Assembly (NCBI GenBank): GCA_016719535.1
Contig: JADJYX010000022.1
Coordinates: 124,001 to 188,000 of the forward strand
Length of the DNA: 64,000 bases
From: Rubrivivax sp.
Lineage (GTDB): Bacteria > Pseudomonadota > Gammaproteobacteria > Burkholderiales > Burkholderiaceae_C
Reading direction: 5' to 3'
Below the pieces are notes generated by a model, which was given only the letters and a program-made list of their open reading frames with translations, was not told the DNA's origin and did not search any database. This document shows positions 11,001-20,284 of the stretch, piece by piece. Both the position numbers and the translations under genes were made by a program. Within the stretch, counting starts at the first letter, position 1; each line of letters begins with the position of its first letter.

Positions 11001-11146
11001 GGGTGATCGTGGGCGGCATGAGCGTGGGCACGCTGCTGACGATCTTCGTCGTGCCGACGGTCTATTCGCTGTTTGCCCGCCGCGGCGTGCCTGGCGAGAT
11101 CACCACGCCGGAAGCGGCGCAGCCGGCGGCGCATGGGGCGGACTGA
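8066..11146 (+). CDS. RND multidrug efflux inner-membrane pump (HAE1 family)
   Basis: Proton-driven trimeric exporter of 1026 residues, the usual HAE1 length. N-terminal TM1 is followed by a large periplasmic loop, then TM2-6, a second periplasmic loop and TM7-12. The proton relay is intact: the TM4 Asp pair Asp400-Asp401 in GLVVDDAIV and Lys915 in LISKHGIL. The N-terminus (SIRRPVLATVM) and overall sequence resemble MexF/MdtB-like pumps in environmental betaproteobacteria. The substrate cannot be read from sequence. It should work with the preceding fusion protein and an unlinked TolC-like channel. Two strong hairpins follow the stop. Confidence 0.94.
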   Translation: MRLSETSIRRPVLATVMSLLLILVGLVSFQQLSVREYPRIDEPLVTVNTRLLGASSEVIESQVTKPLEDSIAGIDGVDIMTSISRTEQSQITVRFRLTKDPDTAAAEVRDRVARVRGRLPDAVDEPVIAKVEADATPTIWLAYTSETMSPLELTDLINKVVKPRLQTVPGVADVQIGGDRKFSMRIWVDPDKLAAYRLTVQDVEDALRRQNLEVPAGRIESQQREFSVTSRTDLNTVAQFNEIALKTVNGFVVRLRDVARVEEGAASERSRVRLNGVPSISTGIIRNATANPLEVAAGVRAIMPQIQRDLPASVTVVQANDLSVFIDRSIKAVYTTVAEAVVLVALVVFVFLRTLRASFIPLVTIPVSLIGSFALIALAGFTINTLTLLALVLAIGLVVDDAIVVLENIFRHIEEGLTPFQAALKGVREISFAVVAMTLTLAAVFAPLAFTPGRTGRLFSEFALTLAGAVLVSGFVALTLTPMMCSKLLRHNPKPNAFDRGMERALVALSSGYATVLRATLKVRWLVVLVMLAAAGASWWLFSTAKSELAPYEDRGVIAMPVRAPDGATLEYTARYLDALDGIAAQYPEFDRRFMFIGGGQVSQAFSVLRTIDWDERTLTTRDLQQKLLPQVMSLPGVSAFPSLPPSLGQSFRSVPLNVVIVSSDSYANMGRYAQQMMGEMRGNPGIVQPDMDLQLNKPEIFMDVDRARAADMGVAVDAVARTVESMLGGRVVTRYKRDAEQYDVIVQTAERGRATPEDIEKLFVRGRNDVMVPLSSLVTVRESVSPRELNHFNQRRSVTLTANLAPGYSLGEALAYMDELAARVLPPGYAIELNGVSREFRDASGALGLVFVLALVFIFLVLSAQFESFVDPFVILLSVPLSMVGALASMHLTGGTLNVYSQIGLITLVGLISKHGILIVEFSNQLRQQGRSVMDAVVEASALRLRPILMTTGAMVLGALPLALATGAGAESRQQIGWVIVGGMSVGTLLTIFVVPTVYSLFARRGVPGEITTPEAAQPAAHGAD

Positions 11147-11174
11147 GCGTCGTGAGCCTGCCACCCTCTCCCCG

Positions 11175-11198
11175 GCCCCGGGCGGGGACGCCCGGGGC
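11175..11198. terminator. GC-rich hairpin downstream of the RND operon
   Basis: GCCCCGGGC (11175-11183) and GCCCGGGGC (11190-11198) form a perfect 9-bp stem with a 6-nt loop. It is the first of two consecutive hairpins between the convergent RND pump and moaA. No U tract is visible, so its role is inferred from position. Confidence 0.45.
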
Positions 11199-11208
11199 GT
11201 TCGGCAGG

Positions 11209-11238
11209 CGATCAAAGGTCCGCAGGGACCTTTGATCG
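11209..11238. terminator. 13-bp perfect inverted repeat, probable bidirectional terminator
   Basis: CGATCAAAGGTCC (11209-11221) and GGACCTTTGATCG (11226-11238) form a perfect 13-bp stem around the 4-nt loop GCAG, between two convergent genes and only 7 bases from the corrected moaA stop. A terminator for both directions is the simplest reading; a transcription factor site is a weaker alternative. Confidence 0.6.
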
Positions 11239-11245
11239 TCCAGCC

Positions 11246-12389
<1,144 letters not shown>

Positions 12390-12421
12390 GACGGGCGATT
12401 GTGCCGCCAGGGCAGCTGCCC

Positions 12422-13051
12422 TCAGGGCGGCGCGGTGTTGTGCAGGGCGCCGCGCACCGTCGGCGCGGCGACGGTGTCGACGACCGCGCGGCGGGCGCCG
12501 TTGAAGCGCCTGGACCAGTAGGCCGCGCGCATGTCTTCCACCCGGACATGCGCGCCGCTGCGCGGCGAATGGATGAATTTGCCTTCGCCGACGTAGATGC
12601 CCACGTGGCTGAACGCGCGCCGCATGGTGTCGAAGAACACCAGGTCGCCGGGCTTGAGCTCGTCGCGGTCGATGGCCAGCAGCCCGGCTTCATGCGCCTG
12701 CTGGTCGGCGCGGCGCGGCAGCACCAGGCCCAGGCTGCGCTCGAAGATGTGGCGGGTAAAGCCGCTGCAGTCGAAGCCCTGGTCCGGCGAATTGCCGCCC
12801 CGGCGATAGGGCACACCCAGGAAGTTCATCGCCGAGATGACGAGGTCGGACGCCGCATCGCGCACCTGGCGCACCAGGGCCTGCGAGTTCTCGGCCACCG
12901 CCGGCGGCAGCAGGCCCCTGTCGTGCAGCAGTTGCAGCACCACATCGCCTTGCAGGTCGGGCTTGCCGTCCGGAGCGGCGTGGGCAGCGCACGCAGCGGC
13001 CAGCAGGGCGCAGACAAGAAGCGTTCGCAGGGGCGGGTGTCGACCGGGCAT
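12422..13051 (-). CDS. NlpC/P60 family peptidoglycan endopeptidase
   Basis: Exported cysteine peptidase (209 residues) expected to cut peptide stems of peptidoglycan in the periplasm. The chosen ATG at 13051 places a signal peptide (residues 1 to about 26, cleaved after AHA) at the N-terminus; an upstream start at 13081 would only add ten residues. The catalytic triad of the C40 family is visible: Cys95 in DCSGF, His149 in SHVGIYVG and His161 in IHSPRSG. The ELKPGDLVFF segment is also family-typical. Divergent from prpE, followed by moaA on the same strand. Spr/MepS-like roles are plausible but not shown. Confidence 0.9.
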   Translation of the reverse strand: MPGRHPPLRTLLVCALLAAACAAHAAPDGKPDLQGDVVLQLLHDRGLLPPAVAENSQALVRQVRDAASDLVISAMNFLGVPYRRGGNSPDQGFDCSGFTRHIFERSLGLVLPRRADQQAHEAGLLAIDRDELKPGDLVFFDTMRRAFSHVGIYVGEGKFIHSPRSGAHVRVEDMRAAYWSRRFNGARRAVVDTVAAPTVRGALHNTAPP

Positions 13052-13230
13052 CAGGGGCGGGAGGATAGGCGGCCGCCACAAACCGTGTCAACGCCGTTAA
13101 CCTGCCGATACCCGCGGCAATGGCTCCCTGGAAGAGTCAGGCGAGCGTCAGCGCCTGCGAACCTAATGCGCGGCGGGGTGTCGCGGCTGCGACATGCCGC
13201 GCGGACTGAAAAAACCAGGAGACAGCACGA

Positions 13231-15141
13231 ATGAACAAGCCGACGACGTCCTATGCCGACTTCCATCGCCGCTCGATCACCGGGCGCGACGCCTTCTGGT
13301 CCGAGCAGGCCGGGCTGATCGACTGGCACACGCCGTTCACCCAGGTGTGCGACTACAGCAACCCGCCGTTCGCCAACTGGTTCGTCGGTGGCACCACCAA
13401 CCTGTGCCACAACGCGGTCGACCGGCACCTGGCCACGCGGCCCGACCAGAACGCGCTCATCTTCGTCTCCACCGAAACCCACCAGGAGCGCATCTACAGC
13501 TTCCGCGAACTGCACGCCGAGGTGCAGCGCATGGCCGCCACGCTGCAGAGCCTGGGCGTGAAGAAGGGCGACCGCGTGCTGGTCTACATGCCGATGATTC
13601 CGGAGGCGGCCTTCGCGATGCTGGCGTGCGTGCGCATCGGCGCGCTGCACTCGGTGGTGTTCGGCGGCTTTGCCAGCGTCAGCCTGGCCAGCCGCATCGA
13701 CGACGCGCAGCCCACGGTGATCGTCAGCGCCGATGCCGGCAGCCGCGGCGGCAAGGTCGTGCCCTACAAGCCGTTGCTGGACGAGGCCATCCAGCTGGCG
13801 CAGCACAAGCCCGACCGGGTGCTGATGGTCGACCGCGGCCTGGTGGGCTTCGACCGCGTCGCCGGCCGCGACGAGGACTACGCCGGCTGGCGCGAGCGCC
13901 ACCACGACGCCCAGGTGCCCTGCGAGTGGGTCGACGCCACGCACCCGAGCTACACGCTCTATACCAGCGGCACCACGGGCAAGCCGAAAGGCGTGCAGCG
14001 CGACACCGGCGGCTATGCGGTGGCGCTGGCCGCCAGCATGAAGCACATCTTCTGCGGCAACCCGGGCGAGACCTATTTCAGCACCAGCGACATCGGCTGG
14101 GTGGTGGGCCACAGCTACATCATCTACGGCCCGCTGATCGGCGGCATGGCGACCATCATGTACGAGGGCCTGCCGACCCGCCCCGATGCCGCCGTCTGGT
14201 GGAGCCTGGTCGAGAAGTACAAGGTCACCGTGATGTTCAGCGCCCCGACCGCGGTGCGCGTGCTGAAGAAGCAGGACCCGGCGGCGCTCAGCAGGCACGA
14301 CCTGTCGTCCTTGCGCGCGCTCTTCCTGGCCGGCGAGCCGCTGGACGAGACGACCGCCAAGTGGATCGCCGAGAGCCTGGGCAAGCCCATCATCGACAAC
14401 TACTGGCAGACCGAGACCGGCTGGCCGATCCTGACCATCTGCAACGGCGTCGAGAAGGCGCCCAGCAAATTCGGCTCGCCCGGCAAGGCGGTCTATGGCT
14501 ACGACGTCAAGCTGCTCGACGAGAATACCGGCGAGGAACTGACCGGTGCCAACCAGAAGGGTGTGGTCGCCATCGAAGGCCCGCTGCCGCCGGGCTGCAT
14601 GCAGACCGTGTGGCAGGACGATGCGCGCTTCGTCAATACCTACTGGAAGAGCGTGCCCGGCAAGCTGGTCTACAGCACCTTCGACTGGGGCATCCGCGAC
14701 GCCGACGGCTATTTCTTCATCCTCGGCCGCACCGACGACGTCATCAATGTCGCCGGCCACCGCCTGGGCACGCGCGAGATCGAGGAAAGCATCTCCAGCC
14801 ACCCGAACGTGGCCGAGGTGGCCGTGGTCGGTGTCGCCGACCAGCTCAAGGGCCAGGTGGCGATGGCCTTCGCTGTGCTGAAGGACCCGTCCAAGGCAGC
14901 GACGCCGGCCGATGCGCTCAAGCACGAGGGCGAGATCATGAAGGTCGTCGACGAGCAGCTCGGCGCCGTCGCGCGCCCGGCGCGCGTGCGCTTCGTCAGC
15001 GTGCTGCCGAAGACGCGCTCGGGCAAGCTGCTGCGCCGCGCCATCCAGGCCGTCTGCGAAAGCCGTGACCCTGGCGACCTGACGACGATCGAGGATCCGA
15101 CGGCTCTCCAGCAGATCAAGGATCAGGTCACGGCGACTTGA
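13231..15141 (+). CDS. prpE: Propionate--CoA ligase
   Basis: Acyl-adenylate-forming enzyme of 636 residues that activates propionate to propionyl-CoA. It carries the AMP-binding P-loop YTSGTTGKPKG, the YWQTETGWP motif, the hinge region GRTDDVINVAGHR and the C-terminal catalytic lysine in KTRSGKLLRR. The N-terminus (SYADFHRRSI) and the motif GTTNLCHNAVDRH match PrpE rather than acetyl-CoA synthetase. CAGGAGACA lies 8 bases before the ATG. It is not beside prpBCD here, so it may serve general propionate scavenging. A palindromic GC hairpin follows the stop. Confidence 0.92.
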   Translation: MNKPTTSYADFHRRSITGRDAFWSEQAGLIDWHTPFTQVCDYSNPPFANWFVGGTTNLCHNAVDRHLATRPDQNALIFVSTETHQERIYSFRELHAEVQRMAATLQSLGVKKGDRVLVYMPMIPEAAFAMLACVRIGALHSVVFGGFASVSLASRIDDAQPTVIVSADAGSRGGKVVPYKPLLDEAIQLAQHKPDRVLMVDRGLVGFDRVAGRDEDYAGWRERHHDAQVPCEWVDATHPSYTLYTSGTTGKPKGVQRDTGGYAVALAASMKHIFCGNPGETYFSTSDIGWVVGHSYIIYGPLIGGMATIMYEGLPTRPDAAVWWSLVEKYKVTVMFSAPTAVRVLKKQDPAALSRHDLSSLRALFLAGEPLDETTAKWIAESLGKPIIDNYWQTETGWPILTICNGVEKAPSKFGSPGKAVYGYDVKLLDENTGEELTGANQKGVVAIEGPLPPGCMQTVWQDDARFVNTYWKSVPGKLVYSTFDWGIRDADGYFFILGRTDDVINVAGHRLGTREIEESISSHPNVAEVAVVGVADQLKGQVAMAFAVLKDPSKAATPADALKHEGEIMKVVDEQLGAVARPARVRFVSVLPKTRSGKLLRRAIQAVCESRDPGDLTTIEDPTALQQIKDQVTAT

Positions 15142-15153
15142 TCGGGAACCTGA

Positions 15154-15175
15154 GCGGGGGCCCCCGCCCGGGGGC
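15154..15175 (+). terminator. GC hairpin after prpE
   Basis: GCGGGGGCCCCCGC (15154-15167) is a perfect palindrome and overlaps GCCCCC-GCCC-GGGGGC (15160-15175). It lies 13 bases after the prpE stop. There is no U tract, so this may be an attenuating or rho-assisted end. Confidence 0.35.
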
Positions 15176-15245
15176 GCCTGCGGTGGCGATGGTGTGGGGC
15201 CGTCGCCGTCGCCAGACTGCGGGCTCCTCATCGACGGAGCCCGCC

Positions 15246-16082
15246 ATGACTTTTACCCGACGCAGTCTTCTGGTTGCCGGCACCGCGCTGGCCTTTCCCG
15301 CCTTCGCACGCCCGACACCCGCGGTGATGCTGGCGCGCGATGCACCGGCTGCCATCGACCCGGCGGGTTTTCTGGTGAGCGAGAAGCTCGACGGCGTGCG
15401 CGCGCTGTGGGACGGCCGCAGCCTGCGCTTTCGCAGCGGCCTGGCGGTAGCGGCACCGGTCTGGTTTACCGAGCGCCTGCCCCCCGAGCCGCTTGACGGC
15501 GAGCTGTGGCTGGCCCGTGGCCGCTTCGAGGCGTTGTCGGGCATCGTGCGGCGGGCACGGCCGGGGGATGCCGACTGGCGCACCCTGAGCTATCAGGTTT
15601 TCGACCAGCCTGGCACGCCGGGACCGTTTCGCGAGCGCGCCGCGCGGCTGCAGGCCCTGGTCGCGCGCGCCGCCTGGGCGCCGCTGCAGGCCGTGGCGCA
15701 GCGGCCATTGGCTGACATCCCGGCCCTGCGACAGCAGCTGCGGGCCGTGCTGCAAGCCGGTGGCGAAGGGTTGATGCTGCACCGGGCCGACGCTCATTGG
15801 CGTCCCGGTCGCAGCGAGGACCTGTTGAAGCTCAAGCCCCTGGCCGACGCCGAAGCCATGGTGACCGGTCACGTGGCCGGCCGCGGCCGCCATGCGGGCC
15901 GCCTGGGGGCGCTGCGTGTGCAGACGCCCGATGGCATCACATTCCTGATCGGCACCGGCTTCAGCGACGCCGAACGCGAGGCGCCGCCGGCCGTCGGCAG
16001 CGTCATCACCTATACGCACCGCGGCTTCACCGAAGCCGGCGTGCCGCGCTTTGCCAGCTACCTGCGCGAGCGCAGCTTGTAG
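15246..16082 (+). CDS. Exported ATP-dependent DNA ligase (Lig E-like)
   Basis: Minimal ATP-dependent DNA ligase of 278 residues with a predicted export signal (MTFTRRSLLVAGTALAFPAFA; the RR pair is compatible with Tat). The adenylation motif EKLDGVR gives the nucleophile Lys47. Motif III-like LDGELW, motif IV-like EGLMLHR and motif V LLKLKPL follow, then a short OB domain. This matches the Lig E group, periplasmic ligases of Gram-negative bacteria that seal nicks outside the cytoplasm, proposed to act on extracellular DNA. The start at 15246 is chosen because it places the signal first; there is an in-frame start at 15138. Confidence 0.88.
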   Translation: MTFTRRSLLVAGTALAFPAFARPTPAVMLARDAPAAIDPAGFLVSEKLDGVRALWDGRSLRFRSGLAVAAPVWFTERLPPEPLDGELWLARGRFEALSGIVRRARPGDADWRTLSYQVFDQPGTPGPFRERAARLQALVARAAWAPLQAVAQRPLADIPALRQQLRAVLQAGGEGLMLHRADAHWRPGRSEDLLKLKPLADAEAMVTGHVAGRGRHAGRLGALRVQTPDGITFLIGTGFSDAEREAPPAVGSVITYTHRGFTEAGVPRFASYLRERSL

Positions 16083-16098
16083 CGGCGGCCAGCGGCGG

Positions 16099-17841
16099 CT
16101 ACAGCACCTCGCTGGCGAAGTCGGCCAGCCGCGAACGTTCGCCGCGCGCCAGCGTGATGTGGCCGCCATGCGGCCAGCCCTTGAAGCGGTCGACCGCATA
16201 GGTCAGGCCCGAACTGCCTTCGGTCAGGTAGGGCGTGTCGATCTGCGCCAGGTTGCCCAGGCAGACGATCTTGGTGCCGGGGCCGGCACGCGTGATCAGC
16301 GTCTTCATCTGCTTGGGCGTGAGGTTCTGCGCCTCGTCGATGAGCACGAACTTGTTGAGGAAGGTGCGCCCGCGCATGAAGTTCAGGCTCTTGATCTTGA
16401 TCTTGCTGCGCACCAGGTCGTTGGTGGCGGCGCGGCCCCATTCGCCGGCGGCGCTGTCGGTGCGCGCCAGCACCTCGAGGTTGTCGTCGAGCGCGCCCAT
16501 CCAGGGGCCCATCTTCTCCTGCTCGTCACCGGGCAGGAAGCCGATGTCCTCGCCCACCGGCACGGTGACGCGGGTGACGATGATCTCGCTGTAGCGGCGC
16601 TCGTCCAGCACCTGCGCCAGCCCGGCGGCCAGCGTCATCAGCGTCTTGCCGGTGCCGGCGGTGCCGGCCAGCGTGACGAAGTCGCAATCGGGGTCCATCA
16701 GCAGGTTGAGCGCGAAATTCTGTTCGCGGTTGCGCGCCGTCACTCCCCACACCGCATGCTTGGCGTGGGCATAGTCGCGCAGCGTCTTCAGCACCGCGGT
16801 CTTGCCGGTGATCTCGGTGACGCGCGCGTACAGCGGCGCCGCGCCCGGGGTCTCGAGGTAGACAAACTGGTTGATCATCAGCGACGGCACCAGCGGCCCG
16901 CTGATGCGGTAGAAGGTGTGGCCGCCCTGGTTCCAGCTCTCCATGGTCTTGCCATGGCGCTCCCAGAAGTCGGCCGGCAGCGGCAGCACGCCGGTATAGA
17001 GCAGGTCGCCGTCTTCCAGCGTCTTGTCGTTGAAATAGTCCTCGGCCGGCAGGCCGAGCGCGCGCGCCTTCACGCGCATGTTGATGTCCTTGGACACCAG
17101 CACCACGTCGCGCCCCGGGTGCGCCTCGCGCAGGCTCTGCACCACGCCCAGGATCTGGTTGTCGGCCTTGCCCTGCGGCAGGCCGGCGGGCAGCCTGATG
17201 TCCAGCAGCGTGGTCTGGAAGAACAGCTTGCCGCCGGCCTCGCGGTGGCCGGTCTTTGCCAGCTCGATGCCGGCCTTGGGGTCGAGCGAGCCGTGCTTGT
17301 CGTGGAAGGTGGCCAGCGTGTCGAGGTTGCGGCTGACCTGACGCGCGTTGCGCGCCACCTCGCTCATGCCCTTCTTGTGGTTGTCGAGCTCCTCCAGCGT
17401 GATCATCGGCAGGAAGACGTCGTGTTCCTCGAAGCGGAACAGCGACATCGGGTCGTGCATCAGCACGTTGGTGTCGAGCACGAAGAGCTTGGCCGGACCG
17501 TTGTCACGCGGGCGGCGGGAGCGTGGCTTGACGGCCGCCACCGGCTCGGCCGCAGGCGTTGGCGCCGGGGTCGGGCGTGCGGCAGGCCGGGCCGCGGCCA
17601 CCGGGGCCGACGAGGCGGTCGGCGCCGGCGCGGGCGGTGCCGCCTTGGCCGAAGGGGCCCTGGCGACGGACCGCACCGCGTTCGAAGGCGCACGCTCCTC
17701 GAACAGGTCGAGCGTGGCCACGGCGGATGCCGCCGCCCGCGCCTTGGGCGCACGCCGGTCGGTGGACGGGCTGGCCGGTACCTCGAGATCGGCGGTGGGC
17801 AGAAGGTCACCCTTCTTGGTCGGCGGCTTGGGCAGGGGCAT
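16099..17841 (-). CDS. PhoH family ATPase with N-terminal PIN domain
   Basis: A 580-residue fusion of a PIN nuclease-like domain and a PhoH P-loop ATPase, a combination linked to RNA unwinding and cleavage in studied PhoH2 proteins. An Ala/Pro-rich linker (about 25-110) precedes the PIN domain beginning at KLFVLDTNVLMHD (first acidic residue Asp123). The ATPase domain has Walker A GTAGTGKT near residue 392 and Walker B-like FVLIDEAQNLTP near 510. The N-terminal region before the PIN domain is low complexity and may be variable. A terminator for bcp lies directly upstream, so phoH has its own promoter. Confidence 0.9.
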   Translation of the reverse strand: MPLPKPPTKKGDLLPTADLEVPASPSTDRRAPKARAAASAVATLDLFEERAPSNAVRSVARAPSAKAAPPAPAPTASSAPVAAARPAARPTPAPTPAAEPVAAVKPRSRRPRDNGPAKLFVLDTNVLMHDPMSLFRFEEHDVFLPMITLEELDNHKKGMSEVARNARQVSRNLDTLATFHDKHGSLDPKAGIELAKTGHREAGGKLFFQTTLLDIRLPAGLPQGKADNQILGVVQSLREAHPGRDVVLVSKDINMRVKARALGLPAEDYFNDKTLEDGDLLYTGVLPLPADFWERHGKTMESWNQGGHTFYRISGPLVPSLMINQFVYLETPGAAPLYARVTEITGKTAVLKTLRDYAHAKHAVWGVTARNREQNFALNLLMDPDCDFVTLAGTAGTGKTLMTLAAGLAQVLDERRYSEIIVTRVTVPVGEDIGFLPGDEQEKMGPWMGALDDNLEVLARTDSAAGEWGRAATNDLVRSKIKIKSLNFMRGRTFLNKFVLIDEAQNLTPKQMKTLITRAGPGTKIVCLGNLAQIDTPYLTEGSSGLTYAVDRFKGWPHGGHITLARGERSRLADFASEVL

Positions 17842-17861
17842 GGTGCGGGCGATTCAAAGAC

Positions 17862-17892
17862 AAAAAGCCGGGCAGCGGGCTGCACGGCTTTT
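17862..17892 (-). terminator. Rho-independent terminator of bcp
   Basis: On the minus strand AAAAGCCG-T-GCAGC-CC-GCTGC-C-CGGCTTTTT forms a long stem ending in a T run that continues as GTCTTTG. It lies 55 bases after the bcp stop and just before the phoH start, so it separates the two same-strand genes. It is the only hairpin I found in the window with a clear U tract. Confidence 0.8.
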
Positions 17893-17947
17893 GCAGGGAG
17901 GGGGGTTGCCGCCGATCGGCAGCGGCACGACGGGCAGGGTGTGGATC

Positions 17948-18424
17948 TCAGGCCGCCTTCTTCAGGGCCTTGACCGCCTTCAGCACCTCGTCCACGTGAC
18001 CGGCGACCTTGATGCCGCGCCACTCGGCACGCATCACGCCTTCGGCATCGATCAGGAAGGTGCTGCGCTCGATGCCCTTGACCTTCTTGCCGTACATGAT
18101 CTTGTTCTTGACCACGCCGAACATGTGGCAGAGCTTTTCTTCGGTGTCGGCGATCAGCTCGAACGGCAGTTCGAGGTTCTGCTTGAACTTGTCGTGCGAG
18201 GCCATGTTGTCGCGCGACACGCCGAAGACCACGGCGCCGGCCTTCTGGAAGTCCTTGTAGCGGTCGCGGAACTGCATCGCCTCGGTGGTGCAGCCGGGCG
18301 TGCCGTCCTTCGGGTAGAAGTACAGCACGACGGCATGGCCGAGGTTGGATTGCGGAGTGACCTTCACGCCGCCGGTGGCGTGCGCTTCGAATTCCGGGAG
18401 GGCTTTGTTGACTACAGGCGTCAT
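17948..18424 (-). CDS. bcp: Thiol peroxidase, Bcp/PrxQ type
   Basis: Peroxiredoxin of 158 residues that reduces hydrogen and organic peroxides with thioredoxin as reductant. The peroxidatic cysteine is Cys45 in GTPGCTTEA, with the family context YFYPKDGTPGC; Cys99 (LCHMFG) is the only other cysteine and does not sit at the classical C+5 resolving position, so a 1-Cys or atypical mechanism is likely. The ATG at 18424 gives the usual length; an in-frame start 11 codons earlier is unlikely. A TATAAT lies about 50 bases upstream, and a strong terminator follows. Confidence 0.93.
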   Translation of the reverse strand: MTPVVNKALPEFEAHATGGVKVTPQSNLGHAVVLYFYPKDGTPGCTTEAMQFRDRYKDFQKAGAVVFGVSRDNMASHDKFKQNLELPFELIADTEEKLCHMFGVVKNKIMYGKKVKGIERSTFLIDAEGVMRAEWRGIKVAGHVDEVLKAVKALKKAA

Positions 18425-18473
18425 GGGATGGCTGTTCTCGGCAATGCGTCGCGCCACGAGGGCTCAATCTCGC

Positions 18474-18479
18474 ATTATA
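18474..18479 (-). promoter_or_regulatory. Candidate -10 box for bcp
   Basis: The minus strand reads TATAAT, 49 bases upstream of the bcp ATG, in a locally A/T-rich patch unusual for this genome. A TTGACG occurs too close to act as its -35, so the -35 element is unclear. Confidence 0.45.
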
Positions 18480-18525
18480 AAGTGCCCGTCAAGGTCGCCC
18501 CCGGCGGCCTGCTGCGGCGCGCCCG

Positions 18526-18909
18526 TCAGGCGGCGGATGGCTCGAGGATGAGCGCGGCGACGACCGAGCGTCTTTCGCTCACCAGCACGTTGTAGGTGCG
18601 GCAGGCCGCGGCGGTGTCCATGGTCTCGAAACCGACGCGGCGCTCGATCAGCGGTCGCAGCAGCGCCGGTGCCGGAAAGCGCAGCCGGTGCCCGCTGCCG
18701 ATGATCACCAGCTCGGGCTGCAGCGCGGCCAGCCGTTCGAAGTGCCCGGCGGCGAGTTGGTCGAAAGCGGTCACGGCCCAGTCCTGCACCTCGCCGACCC
18801 AGGGCACGAGCACGCTGTGCGGATAGGCGCTGCTGCCGACGACGATGCGGCCGGGGTCGTGACGGCTGATCATGTTGACGCCGGCGAGGATGTCGGGCTG
18901 GAACTTCAC
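18526..18909 (-). CDS. Mth938-like domain protein
   Basis: A 127-residue cytosolic protein matching the Mth938/DUF498 family: opening VKFQPDILAGVN, central IVVGSSAYPHSVLVPW, and LVIIGSGHRLRFP. Biochemical function is unassigned; the family includes human AAMDC and NDUFAF3-related folds. I take the GTG at 18909 as start because homologues begin at this residue. It is divergent from the aminotransferase gene, sharing a 142-base intergenic region that contains a TAGAAT reading toward the aminotransferase. Confidence 0.82.
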   Translation of the reverse strand: MKFQPDILAGVNMISRHDPGRIVVGSSAYPHSVLVPWVGEVQDWAVTAFDQLAAGHFERLAALQPELVIIGSGHRLRFPAPALLRPLIERRVGFETMDTAAACRTYNVLVSERRSVVAALILEPSAA

Positions 18910-18986
18910 GGGCAGGGCTTTCGGGCGGCTTGCGGGCCGGTGGTCGGCCGGGTGGCGAGCAGGGCGGACGCCATCGACCCCCCGGC

Positions 18987-18992
18987 TAGAAT
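18987..18992 (+). promoter_or_regulatory. Candidate -10 box for the aminotransferase-hom-thrC run
   Basis: TAGAAT lies in an A/T-rich patch (18985-19001) of the divergent intergenic region, about 60 bases upstream of the proposed TTG start. No strong -35 is seen 16-18 bases upstream. Confidence 0.35.
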
Positions 18993-19051
18993 TGTATGTT
19001 TTGCACTGCAGCAGACCCGTCACCGGGTCCGCATGGCCGGAGGGCCGCGCC

Positions 19052-20284
19052 TTGAAGCCGATCGCCAAGTCCAGCAAGCTCGCCAACGTCGGCTACGACA
19101 TCCGTGGGCCCGTGCTCGACAAGGCCCGGCAGATGGAGGACGAGGGCCACAAGATCATCAAGCTGAACATCGGCAACGTCGCCGCGTTCGGACTCATGCC
19201 GCCCGACGAGATCGTGCAGGACATGATCCGCAACCTGCCCAGCCAGGTGGCGGCCGGCTATACCGACAGCAAGGGACTGTTCGCGCCGCGCAAGTCGGTG
19301 GTGCACTATACGCAGGAGAAGGGCATTGCCGGCGTCACCGTCGACGATGTCTACCTGGGCAACGGCGCGTCCGAGCTGATCGCGATGAGCATGAACGCCC
19401 TGCTCGACGCCGGCGACGAGGTGCTGATCCCGTCGCCCGACTACCCGCTGCACACCGCGGTGGTGTCGCTGTCGGGTGGCACGCCGGTGCACTACCGCTG
19501 CGACGAGGGCTCGGGCTGGCTGCCCGACCTGGCCGACATCCGCGCCAAGATCACGCCGCGCACCAAGGCCATCGTCGTCATCAACCCGAACAACCCGACC
19601 GGCGCGCTGTACCCCGACGACCTGCTGCGCGACATCGTCGAGATCGCGCGTCAGCACCAGCTCATCGTCTTCGCCGACGAGATCTACGACAAGACGCTGT
19701 ACGACGGTCACACGCACACCAGCATCGCCAGCCTGGCCGACGACGTGCTCTTCGTCACCTTCAACGGCCTGAGCAAGAACTACCGCTCCTGCGGCTACCG
19801 CGCCGGCTGGATGGTGGTGTCGGGCGACAAGCGCCATGCGCGCGACTACATCGAGGGCCTGAACATGCTGGCCTCGATGCGGCTGTGCGCCAACACGCCG
19901 GGGCAGCTGGCCATCCAGACCGCGCTCGGCGGCTACCAGAGCATCAAGGACCTGGTGGCGCCGAGCGGCCGGCTGTGCCGCCAGCGCGACCTGGCGTACA
20001 ACCTGCTGAACCAGATCCCGGGCGTCAGCGTCGTCAAGCCGAAGGCGGCGCTGTACATGTTTCCGCGGCTGGACCCCAAGGTCTACCCGATTGCCGACGA
20101 CCAGCAGTTTGCCTACGACCTGCTGGCCGACGAGAAGGTGCTGATCGTGCAGGGAACCGGCTTCAACTGGCCCGACCCCGACCATTTCCGCCTGGTCTTC
20201 CTGCCGAATGCCGACGACCTCACCGAGGCCATCGGACGCATCGACCGCTTCCTTGCCCATTACCGCAAACGCCACACGTCATGA
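19052..20284 (+). CDS. Alanine-type PLP aminotransferase (AlaA-like)
   Basis: Fold-type I aminotransferase of 410 residues (E. coli AlaA 405), likely making alanine from pyruvate and glutamate. The PLP Schiff-base lysine is Lys242 in GLSKNYRSCGYR; INPNNPTG (about 177-184) and the cofactor Asp in FADEIYD are also present. The TTG at 19052 is preferred: it follows a GGAGGG Shine-Dalgarno by 8 bases and gives LKPIAKSSKL, where homologues start MKPI. A longer in-frame start at 18872 would overlap the divergent Mth938 gene. The stop overlaps the hom ATG (ATGA), a common Burkholderiales arrangement. Confidence 0.9.
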   Translation: MKPIAKSSKLANVGYDIRGPVLDKARQMEDEGHKIIKLNIGNVAAFGLMPPDEIVQDMIRNLPSQVAAGYTDSKGLFAPRKSVVHYTQEKGIAGVTVDDVYLGNGASELIAMSMNALLDAGDEVLIPSPDYPLHTAVVSLSGGTPVHYRCDEGSGWLPDLADIRAKITPRTKAIVVINPNNPTGALYPDDLLRDIVEIARQHQLIVFADEIYDKTLYDGHTHTSIASLADDVLFVTFNGLSKNYRSCGYRAGWMVVSGDKRHARDYIEGLNMLASMRLCANTPGQLAIQTALGGYQSIKDLVAPSGRLCRQRDLAYNLLNQIPGVSVVKPKAALYMFPRLDPKVYPIADDQQFAYDLLADEKVLIVQGTGFNWPDPDHFRLVFLPNADDLTEAIGRIDRFLAHYRKRHTS

